Below the pieces are notes generated by a model. That model was not told the origin of the DNA. It was given only the letters and a program-made list of their open reading frames with translations, and did no database searches. Below, in pieces: positions 36,815-44,371 of a DNA stretch of 44,371 bases. Origin of the DNA: an uncultured Halieaceae bacterium. Lineage in GTDB: Bacteria; Pseudomonadota; Gammaproteobacteria; Pseudomonadales; Halieaceae. The stretch lies in assembly GCA_913051825.1 (NCBI GenBank), contig CAJXCR010000006.1, forward strand, positions 1-44,371, written 5' to 3'. Both the position numbers and the translations under genes were made by a program. Positions within the stretch are counted from its first letter, which is position 1. Each line of letters begins with the position of its first letter.

Positions 36815-38446
36815 ATGACAAGTATCTACGATTCCGAACTCGACAGAAATGAGGCAAACTACCAACCCCTGACTCCCATCACTTTTCTTCAGCGAGCAGC
36901 GTCGGTTTTTCCTGAACATGTGGCAATCATTTACGGTGATAAATCAATCTGTTATGCAGATTTTTTTTCTCGCTGCAGGCAGCTAGCATCAGTACTTGCT
37001 GATCGAGGAATTGGTCGTGGGGACACGGTTTCTGTCATGTTAGCTAACACACCAGCCATGTTAGAAGTGCATTACGCAGTACCGATGTGTGGCGGAGTCT
37101 TACACTCATTAAATACAAGGTTGGACGCTGGAGTTATTGCTTTTCAGTTAGAGCATGCCGAGAGCAAAGTATTAATAACCGACACCGCTTTTTCAAAAAC
37201 AGTGAAGACAGCTCTTGAACTAGCAAATGTGCAACCATGGTTAATTGACTATGCAGACCCAGTCTGCTCGCAAGCTGGAGAGCGCTTAAGCGATCATGAT
37301 TATGAAGTTTTGGTAGATTCCGGGGATGTAGATTTTAAGTGGCTGATGCCGTTGGATGAATGGGACGCGATTTCCGTAAATTACACATCGGGTACGACGG
37401 GTGATCCAAAAGGCGTTGTTTATCATCACCGTGGAGCGTATCTCTTAGCTCAAGGTAATGTTGTTACAACATCTATACAAAAACATGCAGTTTATCTATG
37501 GACATTGCCAATGTTTCATTGCAATGGGTGGTGTTTCCCATGGACGATTTCTGCGGTAAGTGGTACCCATGTCTGTCTAAGAGAGGTTCGTGCTGAAGCT
37601 ATATGGGCTTCATTGGATGATCATGCGGTGACTCACCTTTGCGGAGCTCCGGTAGTGATGTCTACTATCTTAGGTGTCGAAGAAAAATATAAACGTACTT
37701 TTCCTCAGACAGTTCATTTTTTTACTGCAGCAGCACCGCCTCCGGAATCGATTTTATCTCAGATGCGTGAAGTAGGATTTGTTGTGACCCATCTATACGG
37801 TTTGACCGAGGTATATGGCCCCGCTGTCGTGAATGATTGGAATGAAGATTGGAATTTACTTTCAGAAGCCGAGCAAGCTCAGCTCAAAGCCCGGCAAGGA
37901 GTGCGCTACCATGCGCTGGAGGAGTTGGATGTTCTCGATCCAGAATCAATGACTGCAGTACCTAGGGATGGGAAAACCTTAGGTGAAGTGATGTTCCGTG
38001 GAAACGTTGTTATGAAGGGTTATTTGAAAAATAAGCAGGCCACGGCAGACGCGTTTAAGAATGGATGGTTTCATTCTGGGGATCTTGGGGTGATTTACCA
38101 GGATGGGTATATTCAGCTTAAGGATCGTTCGAAGGATATTATTATTTCTGGAGGTGAGAATATCTCTTCCATTGAAATCGAAGAGGTGTTGTACAAGCAT
38201 CCAGAAATTTTGGCGGCCGTCGTGGTGGCTATGCCCGATCCAAAATGGGGAGAGACTCCGTGCGCTTTTGTAGAGTTGGTTGCGGGTGCTGAAGTTTCTG
38301 ATAGCGATCTTGTTGCTTGGTGTAGCGACCATCTTGCCAGTTACAAGGTGCCTCGTAACTTTGTGTTTGAGTCCATCGCAAAAACATCTACGGGAAAGGT
38401 GCAAAAATTTGAACTACGCGCTCGAGCGAAAAAACTAACGACATAG
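36815..38446 (+). CDS. AMP-dependent acyl-CoA synthetase
   Basis: The enzyme activates a carboxylic acid to its acyl-CoA via an acyl-adenylate. The 543-residue protein has the P-loop TSGTTGDPKG (191-200), the YGLTE A5 motif, GWFHSGDLG, KDRSKDIIISGGENISS and the C-terminal catalytic Lys528 in TGKVQKFE. The sequence style is that of the medium-chain or 3-methylmercaptopropionyl-CoA ligase-like group, so an aliphatic or aryl substrate cannot be chosen. GGAGGG at 36800-36805 is the ribosome binding site, nine bases before ATG. Confidence 0.93.
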   Translation: MTSIYDSELDRNEANYQPLTPITFLQRAASVFPEHVAIIYGDKSICYADFFSRCRQLASVLADRGIGRGDTVSVMLANTPAMLEVHYAVPMCGGVLHSLNTRLDAGVIAFQLEHAESKVLITDTAFSKTVKTALELANVQPWLIDYADPVCSQAGERLSDHDYEVLVDSGDVDFKWLMPLDEWDAISVNYTSGTTGDPKGVVYHHRGAYLLAQGNVVTTSIQKHAVYLWTLPMFHCNGWCFPWTISAVSGTHVCLREVRAEAIWASLDDHAVTHLCGAPVVMSTILGVEEKYKRTFPQTVHFFTAAAPPPESILSQMREVGFVVTHLYGLTEVYGPAVVNDWNEDWNLLSEAEQAQLKARQGVRYHALEELDVLDPESMTAVPRDGKTLGEVMFRGNVVMKGYLKNKQATADAFKNGWFHSGDLGVIYQDGYIQLKDRSKDIIISGGENISSIEIEEVLYKHPEILAAVVVAMPDPKWGETPCAFVELVAGAEVSDSDLVAWCSDHLASYKVPRNFVFESIAKTSTGKVQKFELRARAKKLTT

Positions 38447-38543
38447 AAATTGGCTTCATTATAAGAAAGGTTTTTGTTATCGCGTTTCTATGATTCAATT
38501 ACATCATAAAAAGAATATTCTAAATTAAATTTAAAGAGTCGGT

Positions 38544-39788
38544 ATGAGCGAAATCATAGCATCCTCTGAAGATCCCCTAATTCCGATGGCTCGTGAAGTC
38601 ATTCAACATGCAAGATCAGGCACCATGAAGCAAGCGCCTGAGGTTATGAAGCTGCCCGCAGCTCACTACACTGATTCTGTTCGATTTAACGATGAGCTAA
38701 AAAAACTTATCAAACGAGTACCAATTATTTTAGGACCCTCGTGTGAAATTGCCCGTCCCAACGATTTCAAAACGTTATCCGTTGCAGGGATGTCTCTGAT
38801 AGTAACAAGAAGTGAAGATGGTAATGCTAATGCCTTTATTAATGCCTGTACACATCGAGGAGCTAGGCTAACAAAGCAGGAAAATGGTCAACGGCGTCGA
38901 TTTACCTGCCCTTATCACGGATGGAGTTTCTCTACTTCAGGAGAGTTGTTAGAAGTCAATACGCAAGATGATTTTGGCGAAATTAACAAGTGTGATTATG
39001 GTCTTAAACGGCTTACCGTCTATGAATCTGCTGGTTTGATATGGGGCGTGCTTGACCCGAATTCTCGAGTAAACATTCCCGAGTTTCTTTCCGGTTACGA
39101 TAATGTACTCAAGGCTTTTGATTTCAAAGATTGGGTGTATGTTTCCAAACGTACATTCAAGGGGCCAAACTGGAAGATTGCCTATGATGGCTATCTTGAA
39201 TACTACCACGTGCCAGTATTGCACCGAGAAACTTTTGGGAGCGATGCGACCAATAGAGGGCTCTATTTTGCTTGGGGACCACACCAGCACATAAAATCAC
39301 CTTCGAATATCAAAGATCACATAGCGACTGAGACCTTAGGTTACATGGCTAATTTAATTGATAAACCAGAACGTGACTGGGACAAAGAGAGCTTAACTTA
39401 TGGTGTCTGGACGGTTTTTCCTACAACCTCTATTGCTTCTTTTTCAGGAGGAGGTCGTGGCGTCATGATTTCACAGATATTGCCAACAGATACCGTCGAG
39501 GAAAGCATCACCACTCAGTATTATATTATGGAAGAGGCGCCACTAGATCCTGAAGCTTCAGAGGCTCAGTTTGATTTTTTTCAGCAAGTAGTTATGGAAG
39601 AGGACTATGCGACCGGAGAATCTGCTCAATCTGCTTTAAAGATTGGGGCTCTTGATCATGTGTTATTTGGCAGAAATGAGCAAGGTAATCAGCACTTCCA
39701 TTCTTGGATAGATAAGGTGCTAGAGGCAGAGTCTGATGAAGAGCTGAATTCAGTTTTAAGAAATGCACCTCGATATGAAAACAGCTGA
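38544..39788 (+). CDS. Rieske non-haem iron oxygenase, alpha subunit
   Basis: These enzymes add oxygen to aromatic rings or demethylate/oxidise methoxy and alkyl groups using electrons from separate redox partners. The Rieske centre is Cys102-x-His104 (CTHRGA) and Cys122-x2-His125 (CPYHGW). The mononuclear iron site is NWKIAYDGYLEYYHVPVLH with Glu219, His222 and His227; the bridging acid is Glu where naphthalene dioxygenase has Asp. The 414 residues match single-component alpha subunits. No ferredoxin, reductase or beta subunit is nearby, so electrons must come from genes elsewhere. It is 97 bases after the acyl-CoA ligase gene. Confidence 0.92.
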   Translation: MSEIIASSEDPLIPMAREVIQHARSGTMKQAPEVMKLPAAHYTDSVRFNDELKKLIKRVPIILGPSCEIARPNDFKTLSVAGMSLIVTRSEDGNANAFINACTHRGARLTKQENGQRRRFTCPYHGWSFSTSGELLEVNTQDDFGEINKCDYGLKRLTVYESAGLIWGVLDPNSRVNIPEFLSGYDNVLKAFDFKDWVYVSKRTFKGPNWKIAYDGYLEYYHVPVLHRETFGSDATNRGLYFAWGPHQHIKSPSNIKDHIATETLGYMANLIDKPERDWDKESLTYGVWTVFPTTSIASFSGGGRGVMISQILPTDTVEESITTQYYIMEEAPLDPEASEAQFDFFQQVVMEEDYATGESAQSALKIGALDHVLFGRNEQGNQHFHSWIDKVLEAESDEELNSVLRNAPRYENS

Positions 39789-39836
39789 TTTTTCTGGCAC
39801 CGTAGTTTGTTTTTCTATTCTGGGTAATGTAAATCC

Positions 39837-39992
39837 ATGATAACCCTTATTGCTGCAGTAATAGTGTGGAGTACTTCATTCCTTTTTCTTCCGTTACTCG
39901 ATGGAAAAAAAGACTACAATTTGGTTCAACGAATTAATTTTGGGACCGTCAATGCAATACTTATTCTTATTATAGGGAATTTCTATTTTTAA
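39837..39992 (+). CDS. Possible small membrane protein, 51 residues
   Basis: ATG 39837 begins a 51-codon frame ending TAA 39990-39992. It encodes two hydrophobic stretches (ITLIAAVIVW with SFLFLPLL, and NAILILIIGNFYF) separated by a polar DGKKDYNLVQR loop. This is the shape of a two-helix membrane protein. A weak GGGTAA lies upstream. Its last 23 bases overlap the 3' end of the VOC gene on the other strand. No family is recognised. Confidence 0.4.
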   Translation: MITLIAAVIVWSTSFLFLPLLDGKKDYNLVQRINFGTVNAILILIIGNFYF

Positions 39993-40536
39993 TTTCTTTG
40001 TTTTCTTTTAGCTGATACACCAGAATAGCGTGTCCTGCGGGACTTAAAATCATTGCTTCAGAAAAAGTTTTTCCCTCGGGTGTAACATCAGTAATAGTTT
40101 CCGTAGCGAAAGATTCAAATATTTTTGCACGGGTCAGTGTTTCTTCAAGACTATCAACTTCAACTACTAGAACTACTGATCGAATATCGTTAATTGGTGG
40201 TCTTTTCATCTCTTTTTGTTCGATCAGGAAAAGTCCTCTTGGTTCTTTAGATGTTGAAAGGAGTGCGCGATTGATAGGTTTATTTGTATCTATATTGAAA
40301 ACCGGACCTAAAAAAGGTTCTTTTCCAGGGGGTAATGTTCCTTTAAAGTCAATTTTAAAACCTATGACCATCGTAAAAAAATTGAGTGACTCCTCTAAAT
40401 TTTGAGTCATCAAAGAGATGCGTTTTATTCTTGCGGTATAATCTTCTAGTGCTTCTTCATTATTTTCTGCCAACACGAATAATGAAAAACTAAAGTTAAG
40501 AAAAAAACCAAGTATGGAAGCCTTTATTAGATTCAT
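39970..40536 (-). CDS. Exported VOC-family (glyoxalase-like) protein
   Basis: A signal peptide (FFLNFSFSLFVLAEN region, cleaved near residue 23) precedes a vicinal oxygen chelate domain: RIKRISLMTQNLEESLNFFTMVIGF, then SVVLVVEVDSLEETL and EAMILSPAGHAILVYQL. In VOC enzymes metal ligands are His and Glu in each beta-alpha-beta module; here the usual first His is replaced by ISLMT, so a catalytic metal site is doubtful. Being exported is unusual for this family. It is 60 bases upstream of no gene on its strand except the YciI gene, 60 bases before its start. Confidence 0.75.
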   Translation of the reverse strand: MNLIKASILGFFLNFSFSLFVLAENNEEALEDYTARIKRISLMTQNLEESLNFFTMVIGFKIDFKGTLPPGKEPFLGPVFNIDTNKPINRALLSTSKEPRGLFLIEQKEMKRPPINDIRSVVLVVEVDSLEETLTRAKIFESFATETITDVTPEGKTFSEAMILSPAGHAILVYQLKENKEIKNRNSL

Positions 40537-40596
40537 TTTTCTTGAGCCTGCTTTTAACTAAAAAAATTCTAGGTAGTTATCCTGATTAGAGATCGT

Positions 40597-40920
40597 CTAC
40601 CACGTGATTCCGTCGACAAGATCGCCCGCAGACGCAACAAATCTTGACCATTCAGTCTTCTCCCATATTTCACAAGAAAAATACGGATCCTGACTTAGCC
40701 ACAGTTGCGCCTTTTGTAACTCTTCGGTCTTAAAGGCTAACATGCTGCCGATAATTTTATCACCACCCTCTGAGGTAAGAGGCCCAGCAAAGGCGATGCA
40801 ATCAATGATGGTTTCGATATAGCTGAAATGTTCTTCCATATGCTCTTTTCTCTTTTCAGCAGAGGACGATCCAGGTCGATCTATGCATTTTGCGACCCAT
40901 AGTATGCGGCGGCTCATCAT
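40597..40920 (-). CDS. YciI-family protein
   Basis: The 107-residue protein matches YciI-like dimeric alpha/beta barrels: ILWVAKCIDRPGSSSAEKRKEH, then FSYIETIIDCIAFAGPLTSEGG and LSQDPYFSCEIWEKTEW. Relatives include the chloromuconolactone dehalogenase/muconolactone isomerase-like fold; the His that is conserved in many members appears as HMEEHF. The first ATG is paired with a good AAGGAG six bases before. The VOC gene follows on the same strand after 60 bases. Confidence 0.82.
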   Translation of the reverse strand: MMSRRILWVAKCIDRPGSSSAEKRKEHMEEHFSYIETIIDCIAFAGPLTSEGGDKIIGSMLAFKTEELQKAQLWLSQDPYFSCEIWEKTEWSRFVASAGDLVDGITW

Positions 40921-41085
40921 TCATTCTCCTTCAGTAAAAGCTGTGAATACCATACTTGATTTTGACGGATTTCTCACAAGAACTAATATTAAGTTTTATC
41001 CTTTATATGTTTTCCCAGTTAAAACAAAAAACGATTTACAATAGTACAATTGTCCGAGAGACCTTTGAGAAGAGGCTAAAGCGCC

Positions 41086-41931
41086 ATGCAATTTAATAGG
41101 CGATATTTCCTGGGTTCACTTCCTTTATTGGCTAGCACAGCAGTTGTTCCAAATGCCCAGAGCCGTTTTTTTGATTTCGTCCTAGTCCATGGGACATGGC
41201 ATGGTGGATGGGTCTGGCGGTCAGTAGCAGAGAAACTTCAAAAGTTAGGTCATCGCGTTTGGACGCCCACCTGTACTGGTTGTGGTGAGCGGATTCATCT
41301 CACCGGTCCACAAGTAGGATTGGATACGCACATCGAAGATATATCCAATGTTATTAAGTTCGAAGACCTCAGTGAAATAATCCTAGTCGGTCACTCTTTC
41401 GCGGGCGTAACAATAACAGGTGTAGCAGATCAGCTCGGAGAAAGGGTTAAGAGAATTGTTTTTTTTGATGCCATTGTACCGAGACCCGGAAGATTAGCTG
41501 GAGTCCCCAAAGACCCTTTTTCTGGGCGGTTTCCAAATTGGTGGTATGAGAGAAGTAAAAAATTTGTAGAAGGATATCAAATGGTAATGTGGGATGATTA
41601 TCCCATTGAAATGTTGGTTCCTCCGGATGAGACTTCAGCGGTAGCGCTGCTACGTAATAGGATAACTACTCACCCAGCGAAGCAGTGGACTGACGAGCTC
41701 GAACTAAAAAATGGCGGTTGGGATGGTTTGTCTCCAGTGTTTATTCATTGCGTTGGGCAAAATTACCGGCGAACTAGTGAAGAGATGATAGGACCGGCAA
41801 GAACAGGAAGGCAATGGCAATTTATTGAGGCAGATTGTCCGCGAGACGGCATGTTAACTCATCCTGATCTAATAGCTTCGTTATTCGATGATCTCGCCAA
41901 AAACCAAAGGGCGATTGAGAAAAATGTTTAG
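41086..41931 (+). CDS. Exported alpha/beta hydrolase with twin-arginine signal
   Basis: The N-terminus MQFNRRYFLGSLPLL has the Tat pattern (RR-x-F-L-G), so the protein should be exported folded. The hydrolase fold shows LVHGTWHGGWVW (oxyanion loop), Ser104 in VGHSFAG and a His in DGMLTHPDL (His259). It resembles plant-type methylesterases and bacterial esterases of the same group, which act on small aryl or hormone esters. The substrate is not known. It is convergent with the amidohydrolase gene, 27 bases beyond its stop. Confidence 0.85.
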   Translation: MQFNRRYFLGSLPLLASTAVVPNAQSRFFDFVLVHGTWHGGWVWRSVAEKLQKLGHRVWTPTCTGCGERIHLTGPQVGLDTHIEDISNVIKFEDLSEIILVGHSFAGVTITGVADQLGERVKRIVFFDAIVPRPGRLAGVPKDPFSGRFPNWWYERSKKFVEGYQMVMWDDYPIEMLVPPDETSAVALLRNRITTHPAKQWTDELELKNGGWDGLSPVFIHCVGQNYRRTSEEMIGPARTGRQWQFIEADCPRDGMLTHPDLIASLFDDLAKNQRAIEKNV

Positions 41932-41958
41932 GATGGTTTGATCCATTCTGAAAATTGT

Positions 41959-42984
41959 TTAAATTTCCAGTCGGTAAACCCATTCTGCAGTTCCGCGGAA
42001 AAGCTGTTCTTTTTCATCGTCGGTAAATCGATTTGCTATCTTTTTAAGACCATTCCATAGTACACCGTAAGATACCGACTGTTTGTCAACGGGGAAATTG
42101 CTTTCAAACATGCAACGCGCTGGACTGAAGCAGTCGATGGTGTGCAGATAGTAATCTTGATGTGCTGCGACAATTTCGTCTGAAGATGCCGGCAGATCGC
42201 GTTGATCCCAGCCCCAACCATTGATGGGCATTGCTAGACCGCCAAGCTTCGCTACAACGTTATCACAAGATGCTAGCTCAGCAACATCTCGCTTCCATAC
42301 CTCTAAAATCTCAGTTTTTTTACCTTCGTATGGACCTATGCCTAAGGGGCCGCCAAAGTGATCGAATATGATGGTAGTGTGAGGGAATGCGCGAGCCAGA
42401 GCGGTCAATTCTGGAATTTGTGGATGTAGCAGCCAGGCGTCGAAGGTTATCCCAGCTGGTTCCAGTTGTGCAAAGCCTGCACGAAAATCATTTTGCATCA
42501 TTAAATGTTCGATTCGACCGGCATAGCGATCAATAATTGGAGGATCCGGGTAATAAGCCGAAGAATGTCGAATGCCGCGAAATAATCCATTCCCAGCTTC
42601 TATATGGGCCTCAATTATCTTATTAACTGCGGCACCAAGTCGAAGGTCTGCATAACTCACAATGCCTAGAATAGGAGGTTTTCCTAGTGCTGCATCTTGA
42701 AGAGATTTTTTCGCTATGGTGGCAACATATTCAGTTTCGCCGACTGGTTGCATTGCCTTCGGACTGTGAGAAAAATAGTTTGTGCCACATTCTATAAATA
42801 CAGTACCGATGACATTGTGACCGGAAGCTGTATCAGACCAAAAATCATCTAGTTCATAATCGTCACCAGAGTGACCAACGATACCCTTGTTTTGCCAGAG
42901 ATGATGATGTGCATCAATGATCGGAGTTTGCGGATCCACGATCTCTTCTTCAACCTGAGCAAGCCAGCTATCTAATTTAGACAT
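41959..42984 (-). CDS. Amidohydrolase family 2 (COG3618-like metal-dependent hydrolase)
   Basis: The 341-residue TIM-barrel opens IIDAHHHLW (His26 and His28 as the HxH metal pair), and has FDHFGG (His) and CMFESNFPVD (Asp) later, as in the amidohydrolase 2 group that includes lactone hydrolases such as LigI. Members open lactone rings or decarboxylate aromatic acids. The specific reaction is not predictable. No signal peptide is present, so it is cytoplasmic. It is 12 bases downstream of the small gene at 42997-43347 and likely shares its transcript. Confidence 0.88.
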   Translation of the reverse strand: MSKLDSWLAQVEEEIVDPQTPIIDAHHHLWQNKGIVGHSGDDYELDDFWSDTASGHNVIGTVFIECGTNYFSHSPKAMQPVGETEYVATIAKKSLQDAALGKPPILGIVSYADLRLGAAVNKIIEAHIEAGNGLFRGIRHSSAYYPDPPIIDRYAGRIEHLMMQNDFRAGFAQLEPAGITFDAWLLHPQIPELTALARAFPHTTIIFDHFGGPLGIGPYEGKKTEILEVWKRDVAELASCDNVVAKLGGLAMPINGWGWDQRDLPASSDEIVAAHQDYYLHTIDCFSPARCMFESNFPVDKQSVSYGVLWNGLKKIANRFTDDEKEQLFRGTAEWVYRLEI

Positions 42985-42996
42985 CGTTTATTGCTC

Positions 42997-43347
42997 TTAT
43001 AGTTTTTTACGTAAAAGTGTCAAAAAAGCCTCATAGTCTCCTTTGCATTTAGCCAAGTCATCGGCGGACAAGAGGATCTCGTAGAGGCCTTTAGAGTGTC
43101 TTATCACTATCGGCAAATGGTTTCTAGTAAGCGCACGCATTTCTTCAGTTTGATCATTCCGATGAAGCCATTCGATTTGATCTAAATTTTGCCTCCAAGC
43201 CGTTTTTCCACGAAAACTATTACCATGAGTGATGTCACATAATGAGCATTTTTTGCCGAGGAAATGCTTGGCGAAAAAATACTTTATTTCACCAAGTATT
43301 GTGCCGTCTCCATCGTAGATGCCAAAGATTTTTTCTTCTACGTGCAT
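42997..43347 (-). CDS. Conserved small protein with CxxC-DITHG motif, unknown function
   Basis: The 116-residue protein shows KIFGIYDGDGTILGEIKYF, then KKCSLCDITHG (Cys34, Cys37 and His41) and LPIVIRHSKG. The CxxCDxTHG group looks like a metal or redox site and I have seen comparable sequences labelled hypothetical, but I know of no assigned function. It has no signal peptide. It precedes the amidohydrolase gene by 12 bases on the same strand. The 217-base stretch after it (43348-43564) holds no supported gene. Confidence 0.65.
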   Translation of the reverse strand: MHVEEKIFGIYDGDGTILGEIKYFFAKHFLGKKCSLCDITHGNSFRGKTAWRQNLDQIEWLHRNDQTEEMRALTRNHLPIVIRHSKGLYEILLSADDLAKCKGDYEAFLTLLRKKL

Positions 43348-43564
43348 TTGGTGATATTGAACTCCGATTAAATAAAGATTGGGGTACTAAAAAAGTTTTC
43401 TCCTGTTGCATTAATGAGAAGGTCTTATTCAGTATTGCAGCAAAAGGCAGTATGGATAATAGTGCATACTGGTATTGTCGCATTAGAATTCTGTGCGCAC
43501 CAATTTCTATAACTGTTTGGACCTAGAAAATGTGGTCTTTAAATGATTTATTTTAGGAGAATTT

Positions 43565-44308
43565 ATGAGACTTATAAAATCTATTTTTTGTACTTTAATA
43601 CTATCATCTACAAGTGTAATTGCAGATGATCAGAGCGAAACTCTAGAAAACTTTAGTTGCAACTATGCTGAAGGCAAAGATTTTGATGATGTGATTTCTG
43701 TAGCTAAGACTTGGGATAAGTGGGCAGACGATACATTTTCGGTGCCATATCAAGCTTTTCTTTTCACGCCATTCTTTGTAGATGGTAATGATTTTGATTT
43801 TGATTTTTTCTGGGTAGGAGTAACCGATACCCCTTCGCAGATGGGTAGGATTAACGATGAATTTGTAGCGAAAGGCGCTGACATGCAAAAGAAATTTGAT
43901 CAGACATCCAAATGTTCAGGCCATAGCCTAGTCACCAGCCATACTATTAGAAGCTACGAAAAACCGGGCGAAGCAGGATATGTCACCATTTGGTCATGCA
44001 CCCTCCAAGATGGTGCATCGTTAGAGGAAGCAAAGAGAGCGGATGCAGAATGGGCTTCATGGATGACGGATAATGAAATCCCTGGTGGATTATATCGCTG
44101 GGATTTAGGTGCAGGAACTCCTAGAAATACAACTTTCGATTTTTATCAAATCTGGGTTAACTCTTCCTTAGAAGAACGAGGTCTGGCAATGGAAAAATAT
44201 CATGAGCTTGATGGAGATGAGGCCGCAAATAAGATTTACGGTGACGGAATATATGATTGCGATATTCCACGAGTTTGGTTTTCCACTCCGGTGGGTGGTA
44301 AAAGCTGA
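43565..44308 (+). CDS. Exported protein of unknown function with duplicated halves
   Basis: A signal peptide (FCTLILSSTSVIADD, cleaved near residue 20) precedes a 225-residue body with Cys32, Cys117, Cys145 and Cys232. Two parts look alike: SCNYAEGKDFDDVISVAKTWDKWAD and WSCTLQDGASLEEAKRADAEWASWM share a C-x-x-x-x-G-x-x-[FL]-[DE]-[DE] start followed by a helix ending in W. This suggests an internal duplication of a small alpha/beta unit, perhaps a dimeric-barrel type fold. AGGAGA stands before ATG 43565. No function is assigned. Confidence 0.65.
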   Translation: MRLIKSIFCTLILSSTSVIADDQSETLENFSCNYAEGKDFDDVISVAKTWDKWADDTFSVPYQAFLFTPFFVDGNDFDFDFFWVGVTDTPSQMGRINDEFVAKGADMQKKFDQTSKCSGHSLVTSHTIRSYEKPGEAGYVTIWSCTLQDGASLEEAKRADAEWASWMTDNEIPGGLYRWDLGAGTPRNTTFDFYQIWVNSSLEERGLAMEKYHELDGDEAANKIYGDGIYDCDIPRVWFSTPVGGKS

Positions 44309-44323
44309 TTACAATCGAAGTGT

Positions 44324-44355
44324 TTTGAGGGTGCGTTTCGCTCCCTCAAATTCTT
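44324..44355 (+). terminator. Intrinsic terminator
   Basis: TTTGAGGG (44324-44331) pairs with CCCTCAAA (44343-44350), with an inner GCG/CGC extension across a T-T mismatch and a TTT loop, followed by TTCTT. It lies 15 bases after the stop of the exported unknown protein and should end its transcript. Being nearly symmetric, it could also work for a minus-strand gene beyond the window. Confidence 0.8.
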
Positions 44356-44371
44356 TCATTTATCGCCAACT

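Noticed and set aside
43242-43526. 94-codon + strand frame
   Set aside because: It overlaps antisense to the better-supported gene at 42997-43347 and has no recognisable motif or ribosome binding site.

Overview
The window looks like chromosome of a low-to-moderate GC, probably marine, heterotrophic gammaproteobacterium. The left end carries the conserved gammaproteobacterial order (end of hflX?)-hflK-hflC-yjeT-hisZ-purA, and typA/bipA, oxyR and a YheS-type ABC-F gene are further along. I cannot name a genus from sequence alone. No rRNA, tRNA, CRISPR array, insertion sequence, integrase or phage gene is visible.

Layout. (1) 1-5788: housekeeping block on the + strand, with membrane protease regulators HflK/HflC, a small membrane protein, HisZ, PurA and a YdcF/ElyC-type DUF218 protein. 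(2) 5837-9892: a stand-alone molybdopterin oxidoreductase, divergent from a haloalkane dehalogenase of subfamily II with all catalytic residues, a DUF1330 protein and a Cys-rich YkgJ-like protein. (3) 9907-14621: an exported M23-like protein, an exported catalase-peroxidase (KatG) with its own terminator, and divergent OxyR that keeps both redox cysteines. (4) 14793-16592: typA, starting at TTG. (5) 16651-27676: a second exported M23-like protein; a cassette of cysteine hydrolase, luciferase-like oxidoreductase and cupin facing a Na+/solute symporter; an exported CotH-type protein; an ABC-F ATPase; a DMT transporter with a possible 16-codon leader; a small winged-helix-like protein. (6) 27728-32050: SnoaL-like protein, a 491-bp intergenic region with a Fur box and a strong stem-loop, an MFS transporter, and a Gfo/Idh/MocA dehydrogenase plus TIM-barrel isomerase operon. 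(7) 32294-44308: accessory catabolism, with a cytochrome c-PQQ dehydrogenase, sulfatase, DMT transporter, acyl-CoA ligase, Rieske oxygenase, VOC and YciI proteins, a Tat-type alpha/beta hydrolase, an amidohydrolase and unknown proteins.

How the genes work together. The core supports envelope proteolysis control, histidine and purine synthesis, and ribosome-linked stress GTPases. The rest suits an organism using many dissolved organic compounds: dehalogenation, desulfation, periplasmic PQQ oxidation, sugar redox chemistry, CoA activation and ring hydroxylation, with KatG/OxyR against peroxide.

The most unusual signals are two. First, three separately located exported proteins (9907-11184, 16651-18132, 22129-24567) share an N-terminal four-cysteine module with almost constant Cys spacing, attached to different C-terminal domains (two M23-like folds with altered metal ligands, and one CotH kinase-like domain). 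This looks like an undescribed secreted domain family. Second, 28305-28558 holds a good Fur box, a 13-bp stem-loop and a T8 tract, a candidate iron-regulated RNA.
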